NCBI GenBank assembly: GCA_937899245.1
Contig: CALDKB010000049.1
Coordinates: forward strand, 62,001-126,000
Direction: 5' to 3'
Source: an uncultured Bacteroidales bacterium
GTDB lineage: Bacteria; Bacteroidota; Bacteroidia; Bacteroidales; ML635J-15
DNA: 64,000 bases
A program made the position numbers and the translations under genes. Below are positions 49,045 through 56,586 of the stretch, in pieces. The notes under the pieces are model-generated. The model made no database searches. It was not told where the DNA came from and saw only the letters and a list, made by a program, of their open reading frames with translations. Position 1 is the stretch's first letter. Every line of letters starts with the position of its first letter.

Positions 49045-50703
49045 ATGAAACATTTAGGATTAATACTTATGGTGTCTGGAATGCTATGCTGTGCCATGCC
49101 AGTTGCAGCCCAGATGGAGAATTCGATACCTGCAAGCAAGCCGAAACTTGTGATAGGAATTGTTGTGGAACAGATGCGCCAGGATTATCTTGACCGCTTT
49201 TGGGACAACTTTGGCGAAAAAGGTTTTAGAAAGCTGGCCGTGAATGGCAGTTATTGCGTGAATGCCAACTACAATTATAGTCTAACCCAGACCGCTCCGG
49301 GATATGCAACTATTGCAACAGGGGCAGAACCGTCGAGTCATGGCATTGTGTCGAATTATTGGTACAACAAGCTTACGGGACAGAAGGTCGATTGCATATC
49401 ATCAGACAAAAAGGAAACCGCAGTGGGCGGTTCAAAAAATGCTGAAGCCAATGTCTCGCCGACGAATATGTTGTCGACGACCTTCAGCGACGAGGCTAAG
49501 TTCTTCAACAGGGGCAAGTCGAAGGTTATCAGCATGTCGCTTTCAAAATATGCTGCTGTTTTGTCGGGCGGTTATGCTGCCGATGCCGCATATTGGTTCG
49601 ACCCTGTGTCGGGACAATGGATGACTTCTTCGTATTATCTCGACAAATTGCCACAGTGGGTGGTAGACGTCAACAACAAGAAAATGTCCGACGAATATCT
49701 CACGCGCCAGTGGACACCAATGCTCCCGCTGGAGGATTATCACGAGGTGCTTTCCGATTCTAGTGTCTATGAATTTGGAATTGACGGCATGTACAAGACG
49801 TTCCCATATAATTATACGGACATGACCAAGACTGTTCGCAACTACAATCTTTTGACTATGGTTCCCGAGGGAAATACTTTGCTTAACGATTTGGCTGTGG
49901 CTGCGTTATATGGCGAAGAACTGGGAAACGACGAGTTTACCGATTTTCTTTTCATTAACTATTCGGTTTCGGAGGAAGTCGGGAAATTATATGGTCCGCA
50001 GTCGATTGAAGTTCAGGATTTGTTCTTGCGCCTCGACAAGGATCTGGAGCATCTTATCGAAGTAGTGGAGGATGTTGTTGGCAAAAATAACTGCCTGATA
50101 TACTTGACGTCGAATCATGGCGTTTCCGAAATGCCTCAGTATATGCAGGATCAGAGAATGCCGGCAGGCGTATTCAAGCAGTTCTACATGATGGCGTTGA
50201 CAAAGTCGTATTTGAAGGCCATTTATGGCGATGGCGACTGGATTTTGGATTTCAACAACTCGCAGATATTTTTGAATAGGCCTCTTATAGAGGATTCGCA
50301 GATTTCTCTATCAGAAATTCGTGAGAAGATTATCGATTTCATAATGAATTCGGCCGGAATCGCAAATGCAATAGGTGCCAACCAATTCCAAAGCATAGTC
50401 TTCAACGAGGGAATGCCAATGAAAATGCAGAATTCATACAATCAGAAACGTTCCGGAGACATAATGATTGCTCTGAAGCCAGGATGGATTGAGGACATAC
50501 CATATTGCACTGACCATAATTCCGGATATTCATGCAATACGCACGTGCCACTGATATGGTACGGATGGAAGGTGAAGAAGCAGAAAGTCTTCGGCGAAAT
50601 TAACATAACAGATATAGCTCCGACAGTATCAATGACACTGGGCACACCGCCTCCGCCAAACGTAAGCGGCAAGGTGCTTGAAGGGGTTTTCTTGAACAAA
50701 TAG
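49045..50703 (+). CDS. PafA-like alkaline phosphatase superfamily protein with degenerate metal site
   Basis: A 552-residue exported protein (signal GLILMVSGMLCCAMPVAAQ) that aligns end to end with the PafA-type phosphatases of Bacteroidota. The nucleophile Thr83 is kept (QTAPGYATIATG), but zinc-ligand positions are changed. The N-terminal Asp of the usual VVDQMR is Glu42 (VVEQMRQDYL), Asp and His of the usual STDYVGH are Glu310 and Lys314 (SVSEEVGKLYG), and the Asp of ADHG is Asn357 (TSNHG). The APGHA histidine is Tyr87, and the phosphate-binding K-x-R is lost (SLSKYAAVL). His358 and the C-terminal His remain. The fold is likely intact and classical phosphatase activity is doubtful. The gene is monocistronic. 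Confidence 0.85.
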   Translation: MKHLGLILMVSGMLCCAMPVAAQMENSIPASKPKLVIGIVVEQMRQDYLDRFWDNFGEKGFRKLAVNGSYCVNANYNYSLTQTAPGYATIATGAEPSSHGIVSNYWYNKLTGQKVDCISSDKKETAVGGSKNAEANVSPTNMLSTTFSDEAKFFNRGKSKVISMSLSKYAAVLSGGYAADAAYWFDPVSGQWMTSSYYLDKLPQWVVDVNNKKMSDEYLTRQWTPMLPLEDYHEVLSDSSVYEFGIDGMYKTFPYNYTDMTKTVRNYNLLTMVPEGNTLLNDLAVAALYGEELGNDEFTDFLFINYSVSEEVGKLYGPQSIEVQDLFLRLDKDLEHLIEVVEDVVGKNNCLIYLTSNHGVSEMPQYMQDQRMPAGVFKQFYMMALTKSYLKAIYGDGDWILDFNNSQIFLNRPLIEDSQISLSEIREKIIDFIMNSAGIANAIGANQFQSIVFNEGMPMKMQNSYNQKRSGDIMIALKPGWIEDIPYCTDHNSGYSCNTHVPLIWYGWKVKKQKVFGEINITDIAPTVSMTLGTPPPPNVSGKVLEGVFLNK

Positions 50704-50767
50704 TGAAGCTGAAGCTATAATATGTAACTTTAACTTTTCTTTTGAAATATCGTGCAAGTCAAATCGT

Positions 50768-50775
50768 TATCTTCG
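50768..50775 (+). promoter_or_regulatory. Promoter-like element for the batD operon
   Basis: TATCTTCG, one mismatch from TAnnTTTG, ends 25 bases before the batD ATG. Confidence 0.35.
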
Positions 50776-50800
50776 CAAAAGTTTTTGTAGTCGAAAGAAT

Positions 50801-52642
50801 ATGAAAAGATTGTTTTCTTTTTTGTTTGTCTTGTTATTGTCGTTGGCAGTGTTCGCCGACGGTGTTACTTTTGTAGGAAAGGCTCCGTCGAAGGTGGGTG
50901 TCGGTCAGCGTATGCAGTTGCAATACACTCTAAACCAAAAGCCGTCATCGATACAATTGGGCAAGACTCCGGGATTTAAGTGTGTAGGAGGCCCGTCGCA
51001 AAGTTCTAGTTCTAGTGTGAGCATTGTCAATGGTAGCATGACTAGCACTTCGTCGTACACATATACTTATACAATGGAGGCGACGGAAGAAGGCACTTTT
51101 ACCCTTGAAGGAGCAGTCGCCACAGTTGATGGTGCAAAATATACTTCCAACAAAATTTCTGTTGTCGTACAGAAGGAGGCTGTGCAGCAGCAAAAACAAT
51201 CGAGCTACTACGATCCTTTCGACGATTTTTTCGGTACTGGACGTTCCCAGCAGCAGCAACAGCAGCAACAACAAAATCAGCCAAAGACGACTGTCGCTTC
51301 CGACGATATGCTTCTGCGTGTATATTCGTCGAAAAATAGTCTTGCAAAAGGAGAGGGAACGATTATAACCATAAAGCTTTGCACAGCCGTGGATTTGGTC
51401 TCAATAGAGGACTTTACACCACCAAAATTAGACAACTTTTATGTCGAGGAATTGGAAGTTGATCAGAATTTAAAGTGGTCGAGGGAAAACATAAATGGCA
51501 AGACCTATAATACTACAATACTGAAGAAGTATTTGGCGTTTCCGCGCGTTGCCGGAAAGGTGTCAATTGATCAGTCGAGCATAAAATGCATGGCAAGAGT
51601 TGTGTCAGGCAGACATCCATTCTGGGGCTACACATACGACAATGCCCCAGTATCTGCTAAATCATCGCCTGTTTCGCTTCAGGTAAACGCTCTTCCCGCA
51701 TCTCCGAGCGATTTTTCTGGTGCTGTTGGAAAGTTTGACATTTCACTTAGCAAGCCAACTGATACTGTATCGGCCAACGATGCTGTTGCGTGCAGGGTAA
51801 CAATTTCTGGAACAGGAAATTTCCGCACCATTGAAGCTCCTAAATTGAAATGCCCAAAGGAATTCGAGATGTTTGAACCTGTTGTCTCAGAGAAACTTTC
51901 AGCATCAGAAAACGGTCTTACAGGAAGTAAGTCGTGGGAGTTTACGCTGGTGCCAAGGTATGGAGGCTCATTCAATCTTGGCGCAATATCGTTCTCATAT
52001 TACGATTTGGCATCAAGGTCGTACAAGACTGCGTCAACAGAAGAAATTATTATCAATGTGCGAAAGGATGGTAAGAATTCCCAGTCAAGTACCGTTTATA
52101 ATTCTCAGACTGGCGTCGAAATTATAAACCCTGAAGATGTAAGGTACTTTAGAACAGGAAGTTTAGGCCTTACAGCTGCTTATTCTCCGTTGATGTTATC
52201 TGGCTTGTATTGGTGCCTTGTCATCGGCTTGCTGCTTGCCTTTGTAGCCGTTGTAGTTGTACTGCGAAAGAACATAAAGAAACGTCAGGATGTTGCTATG
52301 ATGAAGCGAAAGAAAGCTAACAAGATTTCACGCAAGCGTCTGAAGACGGCACGAAAATATATGCAGGCAAATAATAGCACCGAGTTCTACAAGGAAATTA
52401 TCACTGCTCTTTGGGGGTATGCAGGCGACAAGTTCTCTATACCGACTTCGCAGTTGACAAAGGATAGGGTAATGCTGGCTTTCTCCGAATACAATGTTGA
52501 CGAAAAATTGTCGAGGTCTTTTGTAGAGCTTATAGACAAGTGCGAATTTGCTCATTTCGTTTCTGGATCAAATACTGAATTGCAGAACATTTATGACGAT
52601 ACAACAAGGATTATTGAACAATTAGAGGAAAATATCAGATAA
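50801..52642 (+). CDS. batD: BatD-like protein (aerotolerance family)
   Basis: A 613-residue membrane-anchored periplasmic protein. After the signal peptide (MKRLFSFLFVLLLSLAVFA) come beta-sandwich domains starting VTFVGKAPSKVGVGQRMQLQY, with a low-complexity Ser/Thr stretch (SSSSSVSIVNGSMTSTSSY) near 68 and a Gln-rich linker (about 150-160, nine Q in a row). Further beta repeats (FDISLSKPTDTVSANDAV, ITISGTGNFRTIEAPKL-type) are typical of BatD. A membrane span lies near 465-487 and a basic cytoplasmic tail with a helical region follows. BatD works with the von Willebrand-domain proteins BatA and BatB in stress tolerance; these are not in the window. Stop is three bases before batE. Confidence 0.88.
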   Translation: MKRLFSFLFVLLLSLAVFADGVTFVGKAPSKVGVGQRMQLQYTLNQKPSSIQLGKTPGFKCVGGPSQSSSSSVSIVNGSMTSTSSYTYTYTMEATEEGTFTLEGAVATVDGAKYTSNKISVVVQKEAVQQQKQSSYYDPFDDFFGTGRSQQQQQQQQQNQPKTTVASDDMLLRVYSSKNSLAKGEGTIITIKLCTAVDLVSIEDFTPPKLDNFYVEELEVDQNLKWSRENINGKTYNTTILKKYLAFPRVAGKVSIDQSSIKCMARVVSGRHPFWGYTYDNAPVSAKSSPVSLQVNALPASPSDFSGAVGKFDISLSKPTDTVSANDAVACRVTISGTGNFRTIEAPKLKCPKEFEMFEPVVSEKLSASENGLTGSKSWEFTLVPRYGGSFNLGAISFSYYDLASRSYKTASTEEIIINVRKDGKNSQSSTVYNSQTGVEIINPEDVRYFRTGSLGLTAAYSPLMLSGLYWCLVIGLLLAFVAVVVVLRKNIKKRQDVAMMKRKKANKISRKRLKTARKYMQANNSTEFYKEIITALWGYAGDKFSIPTSQLTKDRVMLAFSEYNVDEKLSRSFVELIDKCEFAHFVSGSNTELQNIYDDTTRIIEQLEENIR

Positions 52643-52645
52643 GTC

Positions 52646-53404
52646 ATGAAAAAGTTTTTTGCCATCATAATATCATTTGTTCTGTCGCTGAATGTTTTCG
52701 CCGACAATATCGATGCCTTGACCGACAGCGCACAGAACTGCTTCATGCAGACCAGATATGCGGAAGCTTTGCAGTTGTACGATTCCATTATGGATTTGGG
52801 ATATTCGTCGTCGGACTTATATTATAATGTAGCCAACTGTTACTATCGCCTCGAAGACGTGGCAAATTCTGTATATTACTACGAAAAGTCGCTGATGTTG
52901 AATCCGTCAAATTCAGATGCAGAATTCAACCTGAAGATTGTCAACCAGCAGTTGAAGCAAAATGTAGAGGTATTGCCTGTGCCGTTTTATGAGGAATGGG
53001 GAGCCTCGCTGTTGAACTTAATGAGTTCTGACAGCTGGACGATATTTAATATTATCATGTTTGTTTTGCTTCTTGCAGGCATCGCTGTGTACTTGTTCGC
53101 AAGCGGAACGGCTTTGCAGAAGACCGGTTTTGCTCTCGCTGCAGTTGCTCTTGTGTTGTTCGTATGTACTGCTATCTGCGCATACAAATCCTCTAGAATT
53201 ATAACCGACAATAATGACGCTGTCGTTTTTGTGCAGTCGATGGTAAAATCGTCGCCTAATGCCGATGCAGTAAATTCTTTTGAGATTTGCGAGGGGTTGA
53301 AGGTTGCGGTTACCGATACTGTCAATGGTATGTATTGCATCAGGCTTAGCGATGGAAAGTCCGGTTGGATAAATATGGAAAACATAAAGATGCTTTCCGA
53401 ATGA
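52646..53404 (+). CDS. batE: BatE-like TPR protein
   Basis: A 252-residue exported protein. Signal MKKFFAIIISFVLSLNVFA; TPR repeats at about 25-110 (RYAEALQLYDSIMDLGYSSS, YYNVANCYYRLEDVANSVYY, YEKSLMLNPSNSDAEFNLKI). Two membrane spans follow at about 134-151 and 158-180. The C-terminal periplasmic part (185-252) ends with IRLSDGKSGWINMENIKML, an SH3b-like segment. This domain order is that of BatE of Bacteroidota. It is coupled to batD (3-base gap) and to the next lipoprotein gene (ATGA overlap). Confidence 0.9.
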   Translation: MKKFFAIIISFVLSLNVFADNIDALTDSAQNCFMQTRYAEALQLYDSIMDLGYSSSDLYYNVANCYYRLEDVANSVYYYEKSLMLNPSNSDAEFNLKIVNQQLKQNVEVLPVPFYEEWGASLLNLMSSDSWTIFNIIMFVLLLAGIAVYLFASGTALQKTGFALAAVALVLFVCTAICAYKSSRIITDNNDAVVFVQSMVKSSPNADAVNSFEICEGLKVAVTDTVNGMYCIRLSDGKSGWINMENIKMLSE

Positions 53405-53820
53405 AAATACGCCAATTAGCTATTATCCTGGTAGTTTCGCTCACCTTAGGCGGATGTGCTTTTATTGAAGGTATATTCGGCTCGTCATGTATGAAAAATA
53501 CATCCGACAAATATGTGTTGAGAGCATCGGCTGAGGTAAAGTCAGCTAGTGTTGACCTTGCGATGGAAAAGGCGACATCCGAGGCTAGACGCAATATTAT
53601 GGAGCAGGCGGATGAGTATATTGCCGGCAAATATTCGTATGATGTGTTTCTGAAGGATGGCGACTACGAGGAGAAAATAGACATGATGCGTCAGAAGATA
53701 CAGGAATCTAGCGAAGTTGTGTGCAACCATGCCAGACAAAAGGCAGGTCTTGTAACATATTCAATCACATTGCAGATAAACATAAGCAGTATTGACAAAA
53801 TTATTATGGAATTCAAATGA
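53401..53820 (+). CDS. Small lipoprotein, LPP20-like, in the bat operon
   Basis: A 139-residue lipoprotein. The ATG at 53401 overlaps the batE stop; a longer frame from 53365 runs inside batE and is rejected. Signal MKIRQLAIILVVSLTLGGC gives lipidated Cys19. The mature part KNTSDKYVLRASAEVKSASV, then EKATSEARRNIMEQADEYIA, has the alternating pattern of LPP20-type lipoproteins, in which a long helix packs on a small sheet. The C-terminal strand YSITLQINISSIDKIIMEF fits that fold. It overlaps the next gene by four bases. Confidence 0.75.
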   Translation: MKIRQLAIILVVSLTLGGCAFIEGIFGSSCMKNTSDKYVLRASAEVKSASVDLAMEKATSEARRNIMEQADEYIAGKYSYDVFLKDGDYEEKIDMMRQKIQESSEVVCNHARQKAGLVTYSITLQINISSIDKIIMEFK

Positions 53821-54344
53821 GTGTTGTCCTTGACATATTTCTTATTTCACTTGCTGTTGTTCTTGCGATAGTAGGCATTATTGGCTGTTTCGTACCCGTA
53901 ATTCCAGGTCCGCCGATTTCTTTCCTTGGAGTCTTGGCGGCTTTTTTTGTTAGCTATTGCGATTTCAGTCTTTCTATCCTTTTGATTCTTGGTGCAATAA
54001 TGATTGTTGTGACGGTACTTGACTTTTTGGTTCCATCGTGGGCGACAAAAAAGTTTGGCGGTTCAAAATGGGGTAGTCGAGGTTGTGCAATTGGAATGCT
54101 TGTTAGTTTGCTCGGACTTCAATGGTGGGCAATATTTATCGCTCCGTTTTTTGGCGCTTTTATTGGCGAAATCCTTTATCTCAAGAAACAGAATCTTACT
54201 TATAGCGGAAACGCAAAGAAAGTCTGGAAGGCGTCATTTGGGGCTTTCCTGGGTATGATTTGTGGGATAATTATTAAATTGATGTTTTCTTGTTTCGCTA
54301 TTTTCTTTATTATTAAAGAAATAATAGTCGGTATTTGCGCTTAG
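53817..54344 (+). CDS. DUF456 family membrane protein
   Basis: A 175-residue protein with about five hydrophobic segments. The opening IGCFVPVIPGPPISFLGVLA and the middle VPSWATKKFGGSKWGSRGC are the DUF456 hallmarks; glycine-zipper-like GAFIGEILYLKKQ and GAFLGMICGIIIKLM follow. The start overlaps the lipoprotein stop by four bases (ATGA). It is the last gene of the batD-batE-lipoprotein-DUF456 operon; two bases separate it from convergent rsmD. No function is known for the family. Confidence 0.9.
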   Translation: MSVVLDIFLISLAVVLAIVGIIGCFVPVIPGPPISFLGVLAAFFVSYCDFSLSILLILGAIMIVVTVLDFLVPSWATKKFGGSKWGSRGCAIGMLVSLLGLQWWAIFIAPFFGAFIGEILYLKKQNLTYSGNAKKVWKASFGAFLGMICGIIIKLMFSCFAIFFIIKEIIVGICA

Positions 54345-54346
54345 CA

Positions 54347-54889
54347 TTATTCTACAGCAGGGTCGAAAATGCTGAAATGTACACTGCCGTATTTTTTCAT
54401 TGTGACAAAGTGCGGAAAGGCTGAGAAGTCGTTGCTTTCCCCATGTTCAATTATTAGGCATGACGTGTCTGAAAGCAGATTGTTGCGGAATATAGAATGG
54501 TATATTTCCTCTATGTTTTCCAGTGCATATGGTGGATCAGCAAAAATGACGTCAAATTTATTGTGACAGGTATCGAGAAAGCGAAAAACATCCGACTTGT
54601 AGATTGTGGCTTGCGAGAAACCTAACTCTTTGAAATTCTTTTCGATATAGGCAGCATGCTTGAAGTTGCTTTCTACTGCGACAATTGATTTCGCGCCTCT
54701 GCTGCCAAATTCGTACGAAATACTGCCAGTACCGCTGAAAAGATCCAGCACATCGATATTGTTGAAGTTGAAGTCGTTGTTCAATATGTTGAATAGGGCT
54801 TCCTTTGCAAAGTCTGTAGTAGGTCTGGCCTTGAACGTTGATGGTGGTGTAAAGTTGCGCCCCCTATATTTTCCTCCGATAATTCTCAT
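54347..54889 (-). CDS. rsmD: 16S rRNA (guanine(966)-N(2))-methyltransferase
   Basis: Methylates G966 of 16S rRNA. The 180 residues show RIIGGKYRGRNFTPP at the N-terminus, the SAM-binding VLDLFSGTGSISYEFGSRGA near residue 50, AVESNFKHAAYIEKN, and the catalytic motif VIFADPPYAL near residue 114. All are typical of RsmD. Its start overlaps the stop of the DUF3822 gene by four bases; the order membrane-anchored protein, DUF3822, rsmD on this strand is one operon. Confidence 0.94.
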   Translation of the reverse strand: MRIIGGKYRGRNFTPPSTFKARPTTDFAKEALFNILNNDFNFNNIDVLDLFSGTGSISYEFGSRGAKSIVAVESNFKHAAYIEKNFKELGFSQATIYKSDVFRFLDTCHNKFDVIFADPPYALENIEEIYHSIFRNNLLSDTSCLIIEHGESNDFSAFPHFVTMKKYGSVHFSIFDPAVE

Positions 54890-55722
54890 AGGTTTATGTT
54901 TAAGAAATTATAGAAGTAATGCGGTGCAAATTCCTGAAACTTATAGAAATGCTTGAAGTCTTTGTTTATAGACTCAAAATATACTGTCCTTACGAATTTC
55001 TTGAGGTATATGGCTGCAAGATTGTCTGGTTCGATAAAACCAGAAATGTCAACTTCGCAATCTTCCTGGGATAGTTCCAGTTGCTCAAATGTATTGATGA
55101 TAAAATACAAAATGTCGTTGGATGATGTGTAGTTGTAGGTGTTGTAGTTTATGATTTGCCCTTTGTCGATAACAAGAATTTCGAAGAAATTTTCGAATAC
55201 CTGTACGAGCATTCTTTGCCTGTTTGGCTTTTCGCTAATCTTGGTCTTAGTCAGGTATGTTTCGATAAAAGGGTATGACTGTGGATACAGGCTGTACTTT
55301 GCAAAGAGTTTGTCAAGAGTTGCTTTTAGCTCGTTTTCAATTGCAAAGACAACAACAGTTTCAGACTTTGGTAACTTGGTGTAACATATCTGGCAGTCGT
55401 TATTCGGCTTATAGTTTAAAGCATATATGCCATGAGCATTTTCTTCGTCAAATATGACGGCAGGAACTATAGTGACGTTCTTTGAGGCATATACCACCTT
55501 GATACTGTCGAATTGTATGTCAAGGACCTTTTCTTCGGCAAGGAAATCTTCAATTTCTTTGTATCTGTTGATTGTTGTCGAAAATTTTCTGGAACTTAAT
55601 GCCTGGACCTTGTTGTCGTTAATATCAAATATAGAATAAGAAAGTCCATCTTGAGTTATCAAGATGGACAAACTATTTTTTGAATATAAGTCTATGTCGC
55701 CTTTAATGTGGACTTGTTTCAC
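54886..55722 (-). CDS. DUF3822 family protein
   Basis: A 278-residue Bacteroidota protein. I set the start at the GTG at 55720-55722 (KQVHIKGDIDLYSKNSLSI), four bases after the upstream stop and with AAGGA upstream; the longer frame to 55800 overlaps the neighbour by 74 bases. Segments such as LSILITQDGLSYSIFDINDN and LVQVFENFFEILVIDKGQII have the alternating strand pattern of the ASKHA/PilM-like fold, as does EDCEVDISGFIEPDNLA near residue 235. The phosphate-binding glycines are not evident. No function is known. It is located between a membrane-anchored protein and rsmD. Confidence 0.8.
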   Translation of the reverse strand: MKQVHIKGDIDLYSKNSLSILITQDGLSYSIFDINDNKVQALSSRKFSTTINRYKEIEDFLAEEKVLDIQFDSIKVVYASKNVTIVPAVIFDEENAHGIYALNYKPNNDCQICYTKLPKSETVVVFAIENELKATLDKLFAKYSLYPQSYPFIETYLTKTKISEKPNRQRMLVQVFENFFEILVIDKGQIINYNTYNYTSSNDILYFIINTFEQLELSQEDCEVDISGFIEPDNLAAIYLKKFVRTVYFESINKDFKHFYKFQEFAPHYFYNFLNINL

Positions 55723-55726
55723 GTGC

Positions 55727-56506
55727 TTAATCCTTTTTCTTCTTTTCCATGTTGGCATCCCAGTTACCAGCATTGTTGTTAGCTTCAAGAAGGTTACCAA
55801 CTCTCAAGCAAGAGTCCTTCATCTTGTCCTTGTAGTTAACAGTCAGTTGTCTGTCAAGTCCGTCAAGAAGATCATCGTAAAGTGCGTAGCACTGGAAAAC
55901 CTTAACGGCAACACCAGAACCTGTCATTACGGTTGCTGTATCCATCTTGTATTCAACCTTTTTGCCAACTCTGGTATATCTTAAGTCTTCGATAGGGTAT
56001 CCTAAGTTCTTGAAAAGGGAATCTTTTACAGATACGAAGATTGTATCACGGCTGAATCCTTTAAGTCCAGCTTCTTCAACTTCGTTCCATTTGCCTGTTT
56101 TCTTTGCCTTTTCAATCATTTCGATAGCTTTCTTTTCGGAAATACCAGCTTTAAGCTGATCGTCACTCAAAGTACCGATTGCTTTTACAACTTTCAACTT
56201 TCCATTGTTGATGTAGTTGATCAAAGTGTCGAATGAAGGAGTGTATGAATGTTCGTAAATAACTTGCTTTACTTGCTTTCCTTTTTCGTCAGTGATAATT
56301 CTTGTGATTTTAGTTTCGTTGTTCTCCTTGTATGCTACCTGAGCAGTACGGATTGCAATAAGTTGATTTACTGTCGTTTGGAATCTTTCAGTTCTAAGTT
56401 CTTCATATTCAATTGGAGCCTGAATGCCATCTACAATCTTGTATGATAGCAGTACAATAAGTCCAAGAAGCAGGACTGCAACGATGATGCGAATTGTCTT
56501 TTTCAT
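55727..56506 (-). CDS. Membrane-anchored protein of unknown function, Bacteroidota-type
   Basis: A 259-residue protein with an N-terminal membrane anchor (IIVAVLLLGLIVLLSYKIV) and a soluble periplasmic domain. The first part (ELRTERFQTTVNQLIAIRTA followed by QVAYKENNETKIT) looks like a single-helix-and-sheet module in which a pilin-like helix may be hidden. The remainder is rich in Lys, Asp and Glu, and the C-terminus is charged (MEKKKKD). Conserved proteins of this type lie beside DUF3822 genes in relatives as far as I recall, but I cannot name the family. It is the first gene of the operon with rsmD. Confidence 0.75.
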   Translation of the reverse strand: MKKTIRIIVAVLLLGLIVLLSYKIVDGIQAPIEYEELRTERFQTTVNQLIAIRTAQVAYKENNETKITRIITDEKGKQVKQVIYEHSYTPSFDTLINYINNGKLKVVKAIGTLSDDQLKAGISEKKAIEMIEKAKKTGKWNEVEEAGLKGFSRDTIFVSVKDSLFKNLGYPIEDLRYTRVGKKVEYKMDTATVMTGSGVAVKVFQCYALYDDLLDGLDRQLTVNYKDKMKDSCLRVGNLLEANNNAGNWDANMEKKKKD

Positions 56507-56537
56507 TATTAAATTTTTAAGTTTATTTTTGCAGTTG

Positions 56538-56545
56538 CAAAGTTA
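56538..56545 (-). promoter_or_regulatory. -7 promoter element for the DUF3822-rsmD operon
   Basis: TAACTTTG on the minus strand matches TAnnTTTG, 31 bases before the ATG at 56506. Confidence 0.5.
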
Positions 56546-56586
56546 TGATTTTTTTTGATAGTGCAAGCAAATAAATAAAAACTTTA

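Noticed and set aside
48915..49139. A 74-codon minus-strand frame at the start of the phosphatase homologue
   Set aside because: It has no pattern, and part of it is antisense to the signal peptide of the plus-strand gene.
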